NCBI RefSeq assembly: GCF_040957575.1
Contig: NZ_CP162601.1
Span: forward strand, 2,852,001 to 2,916,000
Source: Vibrio sp. HB236076
Lineage (GTDB): Bacteria; Pseudomonadota; Gammaproteobacteria; Enterobacterales; Vibrionaceae
DNA length: 64,000 nt
Direction of reading: 5' to 3'
The notes below the pieces were generated by a model. The model saw only the letters and a list, made by a program, of their open reading frames with translations. It made no database searches and was not told where the DNA came from. Within the stretch, counting starts at the first letter, position 1; every line of letters starts with the position of its first letter. Below are positions 1 to 9,072 of this stretch, in pieces. The translations under genes were made by a program, and so were the position numbers.

Positions 1-311
1 CGGCAGTGAACATAATGCTAAAACTCAGCGTAGACCAATCTAATTTCTAAGCTGCCTATACGGCAGTGAACCTTAATGACAAGGTTAGTGCGCTAACGAT
101 AAATTTCTAAGCTGCCTATACGGCAGTGAACTTTTGGTGTAACACTTACGCAAAACCATTACCTTTCTAAGCTGCCTATACGGCAGTGAACTCGTCAAGT
201 AGTGTCTTGGCATCTTCCGGTACTTTCTAAGCTGCCTATACGGCAGTGAACTTAGCCAGGTTAAGCGAGCGTGGGCAGTTGAATTTCTAAGCTGCCTATA
301 CGGCAGTGAAC
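1..311 (-). CRISPR. Type I-F CRISPR array (leader-proximal part, truncated by window edge)
   Basis: Five complete identical 28-bp repeats lie at 44-71, 104-131, 164-191, 224-251 and 284-311, and the last 11 bases of a sixth are at 1-11. The five spacers are all exactly 32 bp, giving a strict 60-bp period. Read on the minus strand the repeat begins GTTCACTGCCGTATAGGCAG and ends CTTAGAAA, the type I-F (Csy4/Cas6f) repeat with its small palindromic stem CTGCC/GGCAG. The leader is on the right, next to cas6f, so the newest spacer is 252-283 and older ones continue beyond base 1. Even the repeats are identical, as expected at the leader end. I recognise no spacer target. Confidence 0.97.
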
Positions 312-427
312 CATATAATAAACCGATAAAAATAAGCTGCAACAGGCTGTTAGGATAAAAATCATCATTTTACCTTGTTAAAAACCACCTATTGCAACCA
401 TTTGTATTTAAAGCGCATTTTGAAAGA
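312..427 (-). promoter_or_regulatory. CRISPR leader with candidate crRNA promoter
   Basis: AT-rich leader between the first repeat and the cas operon terminator. On the minus strand a sigma-70-like pair is visible: TTGCAG (337-342) and TTATAT (313-318) with an 18-bp spacer, which would start transcription inside the first repeat. Leader identity follows from position and orientation; the promoter is inference. Confidence 0.6.
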
Positions 428-456
428 GAAAAAACAAAGGGTAAAAACTACCCTTT
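428..456 (-). terminator. Intrinsic terminator after cas6f
   Basis: The 8-bp stem AAAGGGTA/TACCCTTT (436-443 and 449-456) with a 5-nt loop is followed on the minus strand by TGTTTTTTC. It lies 10 bases past the cas6f stop and separates the cas transcript from the leader. Confidence 0.8.
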
Positions 457-466
457 TTCGTTCCAT

Positions 467-1105
467 TTAAAAGTGCGGTACGGTAGCCAATTCTGATTGT
501 CCATTCGCTTTGCTACTCAAACCATAGCAATCGAAGCTCCCATCTTGTGGTGTACTTTGCTGCTTCATCTCAATAAACAGCGGAAACTTGCTGTTTTTTT
601 CTGGTGAACGTTGCTTGGTTTGCTGGCTATGCAAGTAAACAAACGGCAAAGAACACAATGCTGTCGGCCTGCTTTGTTGTAAATCAGCTAAACATTCCAC
701 CAGCGGTTTACCGGATTTTGCTGCCCAGAGTTCGGCTTTTTTCTGCATATCCCGCTCTATTCGTTCAGGAGATTTCACCTGCTTGCGTACAAAGCTTACG
801 TAAGTTACATCGTTTGGTACAGGTTTGATCCCTTTGATGTGTACATAGTCTTCTAACCGAATTAGCCAGCGGTGGATATCCAACTTTTCCAATGTCGCTT
901 GCTCTTTTGCAAAGAGACGCAACTTACTGCCAAGCGGAAACTTTACTTGACGATAATCAGGAAAACCGACCGCAACCAGAGATTGGTTGCTCGCCACTTT
1001 GTGCTCCACCAAAGCAATGTGCACTTGTTGAAAGACGTTTTGCCAAAGAAAGCCCAAGACAATGTCGGCGTCTGGCAATAAAGTGATCTCTTGGTAGTAG
1101 TTCAT
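467..1105 (-). CDS. cas6f: CRISPR endoribonuclease Cas6/Csy4, type I-F
   Basis: Cas6f cuts each I-F repeat at the 3' base of its hairpin and stays bound to the crRNA as a subunit of the Csy complex. The protein is 212 aa, near the roughly 190 aa family size. It starts MNYYQEITLLPD, matching the first RAMP strand of Csy4. It contains the family pattern LPFVYLHSQQT followed by FPLFIEMK and ends in a CYGLSS glycine-rich loop. The ATG at 1105 is preferred because AGGTGG sits just upstream on the minus strand; a GTG at 1114 directly after the csy3 stop would add three residues. It is the last gene of the cas operon and faces its own array. Confidence 0.95.
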   Translation of the reverse strand: MNYYQEITLLPDADIVLGFLWQNVFQQVHIALVEHKVASNQSLVAVGFPDYRQVKFPLGSKLRLFAKEQATLEKLDIHRWLIRLEDYVHIKGIKPVPNDVTYVSFVRKQVKSPERIERDMQKKAELWAAKSGKPLVECLADLQQSRPTALCSLPFVYLHSQQTKQRSPEKNSKFPLFIEMKQQSTPQDGSFDCYGLSSKANGQSELATVPHF

Positions 1106-1114
1106 CACTGCCAC

Positions 1115-2146
1115 CTATTTGTCACTTTCGCCAAATACACCACCACGCACCAATACTGCCATGACGTAATGCTCATCTTCTTCACGGGGCAAACTTTCAC
1201 CACGCGCCCATTTATCAAAGAAAGTGTAAAAATCTTGCTTATCTTTCGGGGTGCGGAACGCCTTTCCTAAATTGGTGACAGCGCCATAGGGTTCAATCGC
1301 AATGGCTCCCGCACTTTGCTCCTCAGATGCGTAATCTGGGTACCAAGTATCAATGGAACGCAGTGCGTTACCAATTTTTTGTGAATGCATCGCAGCATGC
1401 TCATTAACCGCATACAGGATTTTACTTTTCTTAGTTTTGCTGTTGCCCTTATCGAGCACTAACTCTTCACTTGGGTAAACTTCTTGGGCTTTACCCACCT
1501 TCGTGTAGCAATCAATTTGCAGTATCAAATGGTCCGTTTCGCTGGCCAGTGCCTTAGCAACTCTGTCGGCCAAACTATTGATCTGTGGATCGTTATGCTC
1601 AAAGTGCCGAGTACTGAATTGTTTGGCATTAAAAGTCCACTCCTGCTCAGCCCCTTTATTCAATGCCTTGACTTTCACTTCAATCTCTTCTGCGCCAACT
1701 CGGTTGCGCCATAAGAAACGGGCATTGGCAAGGTTGGTGGTATAGCGTTTCGCCAATTCAAAACAGCCATATTGGGTAATGTACTTTGAAACAGCAGTGC
1801 TGTAGCTCTGTTTGAATAGAGCATTATTACACGCAGAAGGTTGGGCAAGCCCCCCTAATACTTTGAGTGTAAAATGTAGCTTCAAAGTATCGTGTTCCTG
1901 CCCCAACGCACAGGCATCCACTCGCTGTAAGTTTGCCTTTTCAACTTCCGCATTAAGCTTAGCGGGATCATTTTGTACTGCGGATTTTAAACGGTTGGAG
2001 ATAGTGCCACGCACTGATTTCTCTTGCAGGGTTAATGGGGTTGCTTGCTCTTTGGACTCCCACTGACATCCAAAGAGGTAACCGTCTGATGGTACTAATT
2101 TTTTCTCAAATGCTAATACTGAAGCGGTGTCGTTTTTTTTAGCCAT
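1115..2146 (-). CDS. csy3: Type I-F Cascade backbone protein Csy3 (Cas7f)
   Basis: Csy3 is the Cas7-family RAMP protein whose several copies form the helical backbone along the crRNA spacer in the Csy complex. The 343-aa length is typical. The N-terminus VLAFEKKLVPSDGYLFGCQW and the later RNRVGAEEIEVKV are characteristic of the family. AAGGA precedes the ATG at 2146. The stop TAG abuts the cas6f gene and csy2 ends 11 bases upstream, so csy2-csy3-cas6f are one transcript. Confidence 0.95.
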   Translation of the reverse strand: MAKKNDTASVLAFEKKLVPSDGYLFGCQWESKEQATPLTLQEKSVRGTISNRLKSAVQNDPAKLNAEVEKANLQRVDACALGQEHDTLKLHFTLKVLGGLAQPSACNNALFKQSYSTAVSKYITQYGCFELAKRYTTNLANARFLWRNRVGAEEIEVKVKALNKGAEQEWTFNAKQFSTRHFEHNDPQINSLADRVAKALASETDHLILQIDCYTKVGKAQEVYPSEELVLDKGNSKTKKSKILYAVNEHAAMHSQKIGNALRSIDTWYPDYASEEQSAGAIAIEPYGAVTNLGKAFRTPKDKQDFYTFFDKWARGESLPREEDEHYVMAVLVRGGVFGESDK

Positions 2147-2157
2147 GATGTGATTCC

Positions 2158-3051
2158 TTATTCATCTTCGTTGATAGTGTTAACTGGCTGACAAAGGTAA
2201 AGATCGTTCTCTAAATCAGGGGAGTATTGCCACAGCACGTCATCAAGATGTTTGATTTTGTGCGCCATGACAAATTCACCCAGTGTAACCACACTTTCGG
2301 CAAAGCGATGCGGCACTGATGGATCGCGCTGATTTTTTGCCTCTCCTAATGGAGAAATACCCTGAAATCCAGTGGCAATCGGCACAATCCAACCACTCTT
2401 CTTGCGCTGGCTATGCCAAACAACGCTTTGATCTTCAAGCTGTTCACAATGGTGGTGTACGGTGAGATAACCAAGCAGCGCATCTAATGCGTCATCGCCT
2501 TGCTGCATGGCTTCAATCATTAAATCGCGGCGTTCAATCAGCACATAACCTGGCATTAATTGATTAAGTAGCCTTCGGGTTTCTTGCTCACTTTCAATAT
2601 CAATGGATTGATTACATGGGCTCTGCATAGTGATAACATCGCCTCCTGCCACTTTCATCGTCGCGATCACTGCTTGCAACTGCTGGATAAAGTCTGACTG
2701 CTGAACTTGCTCCTCATTACCACTCCACTCAATGACAAGGGATACATCTAAATGACAGCGAGCTTCCTCGATAAATGCCGAGCGTGAACCACTCTTATCA
2801 AGTGGATTGCCAGTACCGATAATGGAATGAACAAAGTCACCTTCGCCTTTATGAGTCTGTACATCACAACGGTGGCTCACTACCGCTGCACTTTGCAGCA
2901 TAAGATCGGATAACCCTGCTTGGTTCAGTTTGCGCTCTAAGGCATGCACAAAGCCTAACCATGCCGTCATGGCTGGAAAGCCAATAGTAAAGGGACTTGA
3001 AAGTGCATTGGCGTTGTGAATTTTTAGATGCGGTAAAATCAATACATTCAT
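2158..3051 (-). CDS. csy2: Type I-F Cascade subunit Csy2 (Cas5f)
   Basis: Csy2 is the Cas5-like subunit that, with Csy1, caps the 5' handle of the crRNA and takes part in recognising the PAM. The 297-aa protein begins MNVLILPHLKIHNANALSSP and continues with TIGFPAMTAWLGFVHALER, the conserved Csy2 opening. GWIVPIATGFQGISPLG further on is also typical. Its ATG overlaps the csy1 stop by four bases (ATGA), implying translational coupling. Confidence 0.95.
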   Translation of the reverse strand: MNVLILPHLKIHNANALSSPFTIGFPAMTAWLGFVHALERKLNQAGLSDLMLQSAAVVSHRCDVQTHKGEGDFVHSIIGTGNPLDKSGSRSAFIEEARCHLDVSLVIEWSGNEEQVQQSDFIQQLQAVIATMKVAGGDVITMQSPCNQSIDIESEQETRRLLNQLMPGYVLIERRDLMIEAMQQGDDALDALLGYLTVHHHCEQLEDQSVVWHSQRKKSGWIVPIATGFQGISPLGEAKNQRDPSVPHRFAESVVTLGEFVMAHKIKHLDDVLWQYSPDLENDLYLCQPVNTINEDE

Positions 3052-4598
3052 CGCAAGTTCTCCTTATTGCTGGCCACCACATTCTCAATCGCCAGCAGCT
3101 CTTGGTCAGCCAATATGACGGGATTGGCGATCACTTTACTGCGGCCGTAGTGATTGATTAAGCCACGGGTAATGTGGCGAGTGAGTTTATCGAGCCATTC
3201 ATCCTCTTGGTGACGCTGCTCTGAAAATTCAGGATAGAGCCAAATTCTTTGCTCCGATGGCAATGAACTCGATAATTCACCGGAATACACTTCAAGAAAC
3301 GAGCGTACTTGCCACATTTTTTCAATTACCAGATCAACGTATTGCTGAATGCGGTAGTCGCGGCCATCACGGATATTGATGTTGTTGTGGTCGGTGAGAA
3401 AGAGTCGATGTAGCGCTTCAAGCACATCTCTGGCTTGCCAAGCGGTAAAACTCTCTTTGAAAAAATCCTTTTTCGGCAGACGGATATCGCGTGGTGTTAA
3501 CTCCGGTGGTTTGGAAGATAATAAATAGTAAGTTTGGTGTTTATTGTTTAAGCCAGAAATATTCTTGGGGTGATCACCGCCATGCTTTGTTACAGTAAGA
3601 TCCGAGATCGTTTTGTAACCCAGTTCATGATAATCATTATTCTTTCTTGCGTTCTTCCCAGTATACGCCTCAGGTGAACGACTGGTAATCCAATCAATTT
3701 TGGATTTCATATTGAAGACCAAACCAGCTGGAATTAATAGAGAAAGTTGATGATATTGCTCAAAACCAATAGGAAAGTAAACTTGCTTTACAAACCTATC
3801 AGTGTCAAAAGATTGCGAATAAATGCACTCAGCAAACATATTTACAATGCTTTCAAAGAATAACTCTGTCAACCTGAAAGTTTCGGAAAGTAATGTAACA
3901 TTAGACTCCCTTAAGTGTTCAAAAATATAAATTCCGTTTATTTTCAAAGAAAGGAACTTGTAAACCTTTAATTGGGTAGCATTGATGTGCAGATCAAACA
4001 TCGTCTCTGCATTACCACTTCGAAGATAACCATCTTGAGAGTTTTTAAAATCCGTAGAATACACACGCGGATACTTACAAGCAGGATGACTCATTTTAGA
4101 AGGGTGACTAACCACAGTGCCATGCTTACTGCCTTGTGCAACTTTTTCGATTAATCCTGCTACAGCTTCACCTTCAAAATTGACAATTTCATCATGCGCC
4201 ATCCCATCTTTAAAAAAGAAGTATGCTTCTAATTTTTCAGCACAAAAACTTTTTGAAAGTTCAATTAAAACTGCTGCTTCCTCAATAGAAATATCAAGCA
4301 AACTCCACAGTTCATCCAGTTTGGGATGACAAATTTCACACATGAATTTAAAAGTATTCTCAAATTTATATGTTGTTGCTCCTTCATTAATTGAACTAAT
4401 CATCAATAGACAGGCATCACACTCAGAAATTAACTTGGGCAAATAACTCTGTGAGCTATGTCTTAACACCCAATCTAAGACTTTAAAATAGTCAGGTTTT
4501 GCTTTACCGTTCTTGTCTTTTTTTTTAAATGCTAGACTAGGTCTATTTTTTATTAATCTGTCTAGATTTTTTTTTACTTCACACTTTTCTTTTTCCAT
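3048..4598 (-). CDS. csy1: Type I-F Cascade large subunit Csy1 (Cas8f), N-terminally extended
   Basis: Csy1 is the Cas8-type subunit that binds the PAM-proximal duplex. Family marks are HPSKMSHPA with DGYLRSGN near residues 165-195, and GGDHPKNISGLNN with YYLLSSKPP in the C-terminal half. At 516 aa it is about 80 residues longer than the 434-aa Pseudomonas aeruginosa Csy1. The extra N-terminal part holds two CxxC pairs (C60/C63 and C87/C90), a possible zinc site. The 5' half of the gene (about 3,600-4,598) is clearly more AT-rich than the rest of the operon, suggesting mosaic origin or relaxed codon use. The start overlaps the cas2-3 stop by one base. Confidence 0.9.
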   Translation of the reverse strand: MEKEKCEVKKNLDRLIKNRPSLAFKKKDKNGKAKPDYFKVLDWVLRHSSQSYLPKLISECDACLLMISSINEGATTYKFENTFKFMCEICHPKLDELWSLLDISIEEAAVLIELSKSFCAEKLEAYFFFKDGMAHDEIVNFEGEAVAGLIEKVAQGSKHGTVVSHPSKMSHPACKYPRVYSTDFKNSQDGYLRSGNAETMFDLHINATQLKVYKFLSLKINGIYIFEHLRESNVTLLSETFRLTELFFESIVNMFAECIYSQSFDTDRFVKQVYFPIGFEQYHQLSLLIPAGLVFNMKSKIDWITSRSPEAYTGKNARKNNDYHELGYKTISDLTVTKHGGDHPKNISGLNNKHQTYYLLSSKPPELTPRDIRLPKKDFFKESFTAWQARDVLEALHRLFLTDHNNINIRDGRDYRIQQYVDLVIEKMWQVRSFLEVYSGELSSSLPSEQRIWLYPEFSEQRHQEDEWLDKLTRHITRGLINHYGRSKVIANPVILADQELLAIENVVASNKENLR

Positions 4599-7500
4599 TA
4601 TTTGACCTTAACCAACCCGAGTTGGTCGTTGTAACTGTATTTCTGGTTACCTTCACGATAGATAAAACTGATTTCGCCATAGCGCACTGAAGTGGCAAAC
4701 TCCTGATCAGGGCTTGGACTGTATAAACGAACTAGTTCACTGTAATCACGCTGTAACCAAAGCTTTTGTTGTTGCTTTAGTGACAGCGGCAGATGCTCAA
4801 TATTCAAGGTACGTTCTATCGGATGTAAAGCGCCCTGCTCTTCACGCAAACAAAACTCAATGCTGCGATCTTTTTTAACTAAGTAGATTTGTACTGTGGG
4901 TTCACTTTTACGAAAGCGCTTGAAGTGTTGCGGCAGTGCTGTAAGCCACCAGTAACCGTGTATATGACCGTGCAGATGATCATGCCAAAATGACTGCGGC
5001 GAGCTTGCACGGCGTTTGCGGTTGTATCTATCCTGACGGCTAATATTGGCTTGCTGTGGTTTGCCAATTTGATCGGTACCAAGGGTTTTCGCGGTGGCAA
5101 AGTGCTCTAAATCTGCCAAGTTGCTGTGTGGTTTTAGTACGGCTTGCTTTTGAATACGAACAATGGCATTGACTGTATTCTGCAGTGACGTTTCATCCAC
5201 CAGATCATATAAATCATGTGTGATAAGCTGAGTCGATCGGTCTGTCTCATAGCCAGGATAATTAAATACTCGCTCTTCTCCTCCAAGGAAGCCCTTAATG
5301 TTGTATTGTAACAAACCAATATTGGGTTCCAGAACCTCGCCATCACGATGCCTTCGAACACGGCCTGCCATTTGAATAATAGAACGAAAAGATGAAGGTT
5401 CAATCACCGTCCAGTCAAAGTCATGATCACGCCCCACTTCTTCAACAGGGGTCGCAACCAGAATAAAAATTAGGTTTTTCGCTTGGCAAAACGTTAGATG
5501 TTCATGAATCACTGGATGAGCAAAAGCACTCGGCAACTCACCCATTTTCTCTTTACGTTTGAGCACCTCATCCAAATGCTTCTCTTGCGCATGGCGCAAG
5601 AGCATTACTTGCTGGCTGTGATAGGCCATGCAGCGCACTTCTGTGTCGGCTGGCCAATCACAACTGAGTAGATATTGGGTTAATTCGACGCAAGGTTGAA
5701 TATTGGCAACACGAACCACGCCAAATGATACCCTCGTTTGGCTTTCTGGCTCTAACGTGTTGTGGTGTTGGTGTTTATCCAAAACCGCTTGCTTGACTAT
5801 CTCGAAATACTGTTCCTCCAGCGGTTGCTCATTCTGTTTAATGCATGGAATGATATCGGCTTTTCGTCTCGCGGTTTGCTGTTTCAGTTTATCAGAGCGT
5901 TTAGCAACAAAACGTTGCTGGAATGCTTTATAGGTAACTAAGTCAGGCTCATCGCTGCCCACTAGTTGCGTATCGGTACTAAATTCATCGACATAAACAC
6001 AATTAATACCGTTGACTCGATCACGGCTAGCAGCAAATACTGCCCATCCTTGACGATAGGCATTGTATAAACCAAGGGCTAAATCCGGCGGTATGGTAGC
6101 AGAGGAAATCATTACTTTACGCCCCAACATACCTGCCAAATGCACTAATCGGCCAATCGCAATCAGATCATCACCTGTGAAGTCGTCAATTTCATCAATC
6201 ACCAAGTCGGATGACATCAAACGCAAGCAAGGCAATATGTAACGACCGCCACGTTTAGTTTCCGTCGCAGCCATGATGTGGTCGATGGTACATACCAGTA
6301 CTGGGGCATACAGTAGTTTTCGATCTTTTTCTTTGGTTAAAACGGTCGTGAGCTCTTCTTCAGGTAGCACACCTTGCCAATCTAGAACATTGTTTTCATC
6401 TTGAAGACTTTCCAAAGACTCAGAACCAGCATCCGCTTGTTCAGGTTCAATGTCGTCTTTTTCAACTTTCTTGCCCGATTGATGTAACTCCGAAATCGCT
6501 TTGGAACCAATCAGCACCGCCAAATCGCTCTCTTGCAGTTTGAGCCGTTCTTTGTATTCTTCGCCGGTTTGCAAAGTGAGTGTGCGAAGGCCAAGCGCCA
6601 GAATAAAACGCAGACTTTCACCCTCTTCAGATAGCGCCTGCATGATTTTTGCGTTAGCGATGGTTTTTCCACAACCGGTACTGGCCATGTTCACCACAAA
6701 ATAGCCTTGGCTTTTGTCTTTCGTGTGTTCACGCCATTCATTGATTTTGCGTACCGCTTTGTCTTGCCAACGGAATGCTTTAGGCGTGTTGGCCTTAGGT
6801 GCAAGCTCGCTGAGCTCGATGGCTTTGAGCGGCTCGGTTTCAAAAAACGGTAGTAACTTCACTGTGTTCACCGCGACTTTAGCAACATTAACTAAGTGCT
6901 CATCTAGCTTTTGTTTACGTACTTTGGTAACGGGATCGGTGTTAGCGTACAGATCTGTCGATGTTTTCCATTGATGATCATTGGGTTGTGAAGAGTAATA
7001 GTGATCGCCCAACATCAAGCACAAACGCGCATGATGCAAAATCCCTCGCCAACTACCATCATTGATTGACTGTTCGAATAATGGCAGTTGATGTAATAGA
7101 TCTTTTGCGCGCAGTTGCAGTTCAGCAAGCCAAATCGAGGAATTGGAGAGCAGCCCTAACGGAAACTCAAAGCATTTAGGTAGCAACACATTGTAATCAT
7201 CAAAGCGATTTTCATAACCCCATGCCGAGGTAATTCTGGCTAGTAAGTCTGCCAACGACGAGTTATCAACTTCTCGTTGTTTATCACACAGAGCTTTCTC
7301 TTTGGGTAAAGGTAGGCGGTGATGAGAAACGATCAGCCAAGCGATCAAAGCCGCCGCAGTCGGTAATTCGGCAAGTGCTTTCTCTTTTTGTAACACCTTG
7401 GTGTTAAAGCAAGTTTCATCAATGCCTTTATCAATCAATGCATTTAGCCAAACCTCATCCAGACATTCGTGAGTTTGACTAGAAACCCATTGTTGAAAGA

Positions 7501-7972
7501 GCAGACAAGATATCCACTCATGACGTAGCGGGTCACCTTTATGATTGGTTTTAATTTCTGGGTTTAATTTTTCCTGAAAAAGTAAAGAGGCTTTACCCCA
7601 ATCGTGCAGCAAAGCGGCCATACCGGTTATCGCCTTAATCAGGGGTAAATATTTCCAATCGTTTTCAAATTCACTGTTCAACAGGTCTTTCTCTGTACTA
7701 TTTACTGGTACGTATCCCTCTGCATTAAATTTCTTCTTGTTACCCACCACCCACAAAAACTGGCTGCGCGAACGGGAGCGAACCCAATGGCAACTAACAG
7801 CGGTGCTGCGACTTGCGGTTTGGCGCAACATTTTTCTCACCGTGAGTAGCCCCTCTTCGGTGATGAGGGTTTGCCAAGTGTTATCACCAATGCGGTTGGC
7901 GAAGGCATCCAGTACTCGGCGGGTTTTCTTGAGGGCGTTTTTCTCGCATTGACTCACAAAGGTGACCATCAT
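4598..7972 (-). CDS. cas3: Cas2-Cas3 fusion nuclease-helicase, type I-F
   Basis: This is the effector nuclease-helicase recruited by the Csy complex; in I-F it carries Cas2 at its N-terminus and also works with Cas1 in spacer acquisition. The protein is 1124 aa. Residues 1-95 are the Cas2 domain (MMVTFVSQCEKNALKKTRRV). An HD nuclease follows, with HDWGK at 123-127 and a later SHHRLP. The helicase has Walker A STGCGKTIA, a DEID box in LVIDEIDDF and motif VI QMAGRVRRHR. The ATG at 7972 overlaps the cas1 stop (ATGATG), and the long open frame upstream of it is read-through of cas1 sequence. All catalytic motifs look intact. Confidence 0.95.
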   Translation of the reverse strand: MMVTFVSQCEKNALKKTRRVLDAFANRIGDNTWQTLITEEGLLTVRKMLRQTASRSTAVSCHWVRSRSRSQFLWVVGNKKKFNAEGYVPVNSTEKDLLNSEFENDWKYLPLIKAITGMAALLHDWGKASLLFQEKLNPEIKTNHKGDPLRHEWISCLLFQQWVSSQTHECLDEVWLNALIDKGIDETCFNTKVLQKEKALAELPTAAALIAWLIVSHHRLPLPKEKALCDKQREVDNSSLADLLARITSAWGYENRFDDYNVLLPKCFEFPLGLLSNSSIWLAELQLRAKDLLHQLPLFEQSINDGSWRGILHHARLCLMLGDHYYSSQPNDHQWKTSTDLYANTDPVTKVRKQKLDEHLVNVAKVAVNTVKLLPFFETEPLKAIELSELAPKANTPKAFRWQDKAVRKINEWREHTKDKSQGYFVVNMASTGCGKTIANAKIMQALSEEGESLRFILALGLRTLTLQTGEEYKERLKLQESDLAVLIGSKAISELHQSGKKVEKDDIEPEQADAGSESLESLQDENNVLDWQGVLPEEELTTVLTKEKDRKLLYAPVLVCTIDHIMAATETKRGGRYILPCLRLMSSDLVIDEIDDFTGDDLIAIGRLVHLAGMLGRKVMISSATIPPDLALGLYNAYRQGWAVFAASRDRVNGINCVYVDEFSTDTQLVGSDEPDLVTYKAFQQRFVAKRSDKLKQQTARRKADIIPCIKQNEQPLEEQYFEIVKQAVLDKHQHHNTLEPESQTRVSFGVVRVANIQPCVELTQYLLSCDWPADTEVRCMAYHSQQVMLLRHAQEKHLDEVLKRKEKMGELPSAFAHPVIHEHLTFCQAKNLIFILVATPVEEVGRDHDFDWTVIEPSSFRSIIQMAGRVRRHRDGEVLEPNIGLLQYNIKGFLGGEERVFNYPGYETDRSTQLITHDLYDLVDETSLQNTVNAIVRIQKQAVLKPHSNLADLEHFATAKTLGTDQIGKPQQANISRQDRYNRKRRASSPQSFWHDHLHGHIHGYWWLTALPQHFKRFRKSEPTVQIYLVKKDRSIEFCLREEQGALHPIERTLNIEHLPLSLKQQQKLWLQRDYSELVRLYSPSPDQEFATSVRYGEISFIYREGNQKYSYNDQLGLVKVK

Positions 7973-8958
7973 AATTTGTGTGCCTCGCACTCTTCTTCCT
8001 CTTTGTCTTGATGTGCAATGTATTTCACTGTGTCGAACATATAATCGAGTGCTTTGTGTTCGATGAAGGCTTGCAGAATTTGTTGGCGAAACTCTTGTTC
8101 GCTGGCGTTCTCTTTGGCGCAAATAAAAGCCCACGGCAGCACGATGGCATCTTTGATTAAGTCCGCGACATCAAATACCAAGGCACCACGGCGGGTTTTG
8201 CCATGCATGACGGCAAAGCCGTGCGGAATGCCAAGAACCCACAGGCAGCTTGCCGCAAGCCCATAAGCTAAGTAGTTGCCGTGATTAAGAAAGTCATTGG
8301 CTTTGTCAGTCCTTTTTTTGTCTGGTTGATGCTGACGCGTAAAACCTTCTTTGCCCGTATTATTGGCGGCGTACTTGTATAAGGCTTTGGTGAGTTGTGC
8401 TTCGGTAAGCAACAGCTCAGATTGTTTACTAGCGGCATCGGTACGTTGGTGGAAGGTATCAAGGGATTGCTTTATCACTTCATCTTGTAGATTAAATTTC
8501 TCATGGGTTAATTCTCGGTCTGATCGCCAAACACGCTGTAAGTAGTCAATCCTTGCGTTTTGAAATTGTTTGGCGGCGGTCAAGCGTTTTTCATCATCAA
8601 ACCAGAATGAGAGCCAGCCTTGTAAGTATTCAGTTGGGCGATATTCGCCCTGAGGCGTGAACCATTCCACCTCGCAAGCCAAGTGCAGTGGCGTACCGCC
8701 GCCGCCACAAAACCCGACCAATACACCAGCCTGTGAGAGCATGCGCATGGCTGCTTGAGTAATGGAGGTACCGTTGCCAAGCATGAGCACAGTGGTATTG
8801 GCTATCGGAATATTGAAGTAAAGATTTTCTTTGTTGTCTTCGGTCAAGTAGAGCACGCGGCCATCTTTTTGCATCACGCGGCAATATTCCAAGTAATACA
8901 TATTGGCGCGCTTTGAATGCAAGATGACTTTAAGATCGGAGGGTGAGAGGTTGTCCAT
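7969..8958 (-). CDS. cas1: CRISPR integrase Cas1, type I-F
   Basis: Cas1 integrates new spacers at the leader end together with the Cas2 domain of Cas2-3. The start at 8958 gives MDNLSPSDLKVILHSKRAN, the usual I-F Cas1 N-terminus, with GGAG seven bases upstream and 329 aa in all. In-frame ATGs at 9000 (with AGGAA) and 9027 would add 14 or 23 residues. Conserved blocks are IPIANTTVLMLGNGTSITQ, GVLVGFCGGGGTPL, EYRPTEYLQGW, and HGNYLAYGLAA followed by HGKTRRGALVFDVADL with the metal-binding His and Asp residues. The stop overlaps the cas2-3 start. The gene appears functional. Confidence 0.95.
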   Translation of the reverse strand: MDNLSPSDLKVILHSKRANMYYLEYCRVMQKDGRVLYLTEDNKENLYFNIPIANTTVLMLGNGTSITQAAMRMLSQAGVLVGFCGGGGTPLHLACEVEWFTPQGEYRPTEYLQGWLSFWFDDEKRLTAAKQFQNARIDYLQRVWRSDRELTHEKFNLQDEVIKQSLDTFHQRTDAASKQSELLLTEAQLTKALYKYAANNTGKEGFTRQHQPDKKRTDKANDFLNHGNYLAYGLAASCLWVLGIPHGFAVMHGKTRRGALVFDVADLIKDAIVLPWAFICAKENASEQEFRQQILQAFIEHKALDYMFDTVKYIAHQDKEEEECEAHKL

Positions 8959-8989
8959 GACTTGCTCCATACTTGACGGTTGTGCATCT

Positions 8990-9055
8990 ACTTTATGCAT
9001 CTGTTTCCTAAGCTCAATCCTGAGCATTTATTCAGGTAAAGTGACTTTACCTGAA
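8990..9055 (-). promoter_or_regulatory. Candidate cas1 promoter with upstream 25-bp dyad
   Basis: Between the WYL stop and cas1 there is a perfect dyad at 9031-9055: arms TTCAGGTAAAG and CTTTACCTGAA around TGA. No run of T follows it on either strand, so it does not look like an intrinsic terminator. On the minus strand a weak sigma-70-like pair, TTGAGC (9012-9017) and TAAAGT (8990-8995) with a 16-bp spacer, lies just downstream. The arrangement suits an operator beside a cas promoter. Function is inference. Confidence 0.45.
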
Positions 9056-9072
9056 TGTGGCTTGGCTGAGTT

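Noticed and set aside
85..342. Open frame of 85 codons across the CRISPR array
   Set aside because: It translates repeats and spacers (periodic SSLPYRQLR) and is an artefact of the 60-bp period.
7973..8134. Upstream extension of cas2-3 by 54 codons
   Set aside because: It lies inside cas1 in another frame; the Cas2 domain begins at the ATG at 7972, which overlaps the cas1 stop.
9031..9055. Treating the WYL-cas1 dyad as an ordinary intrinsic terminator
   Set aside because: The stem has moderate G+C and no T-run on either strand.
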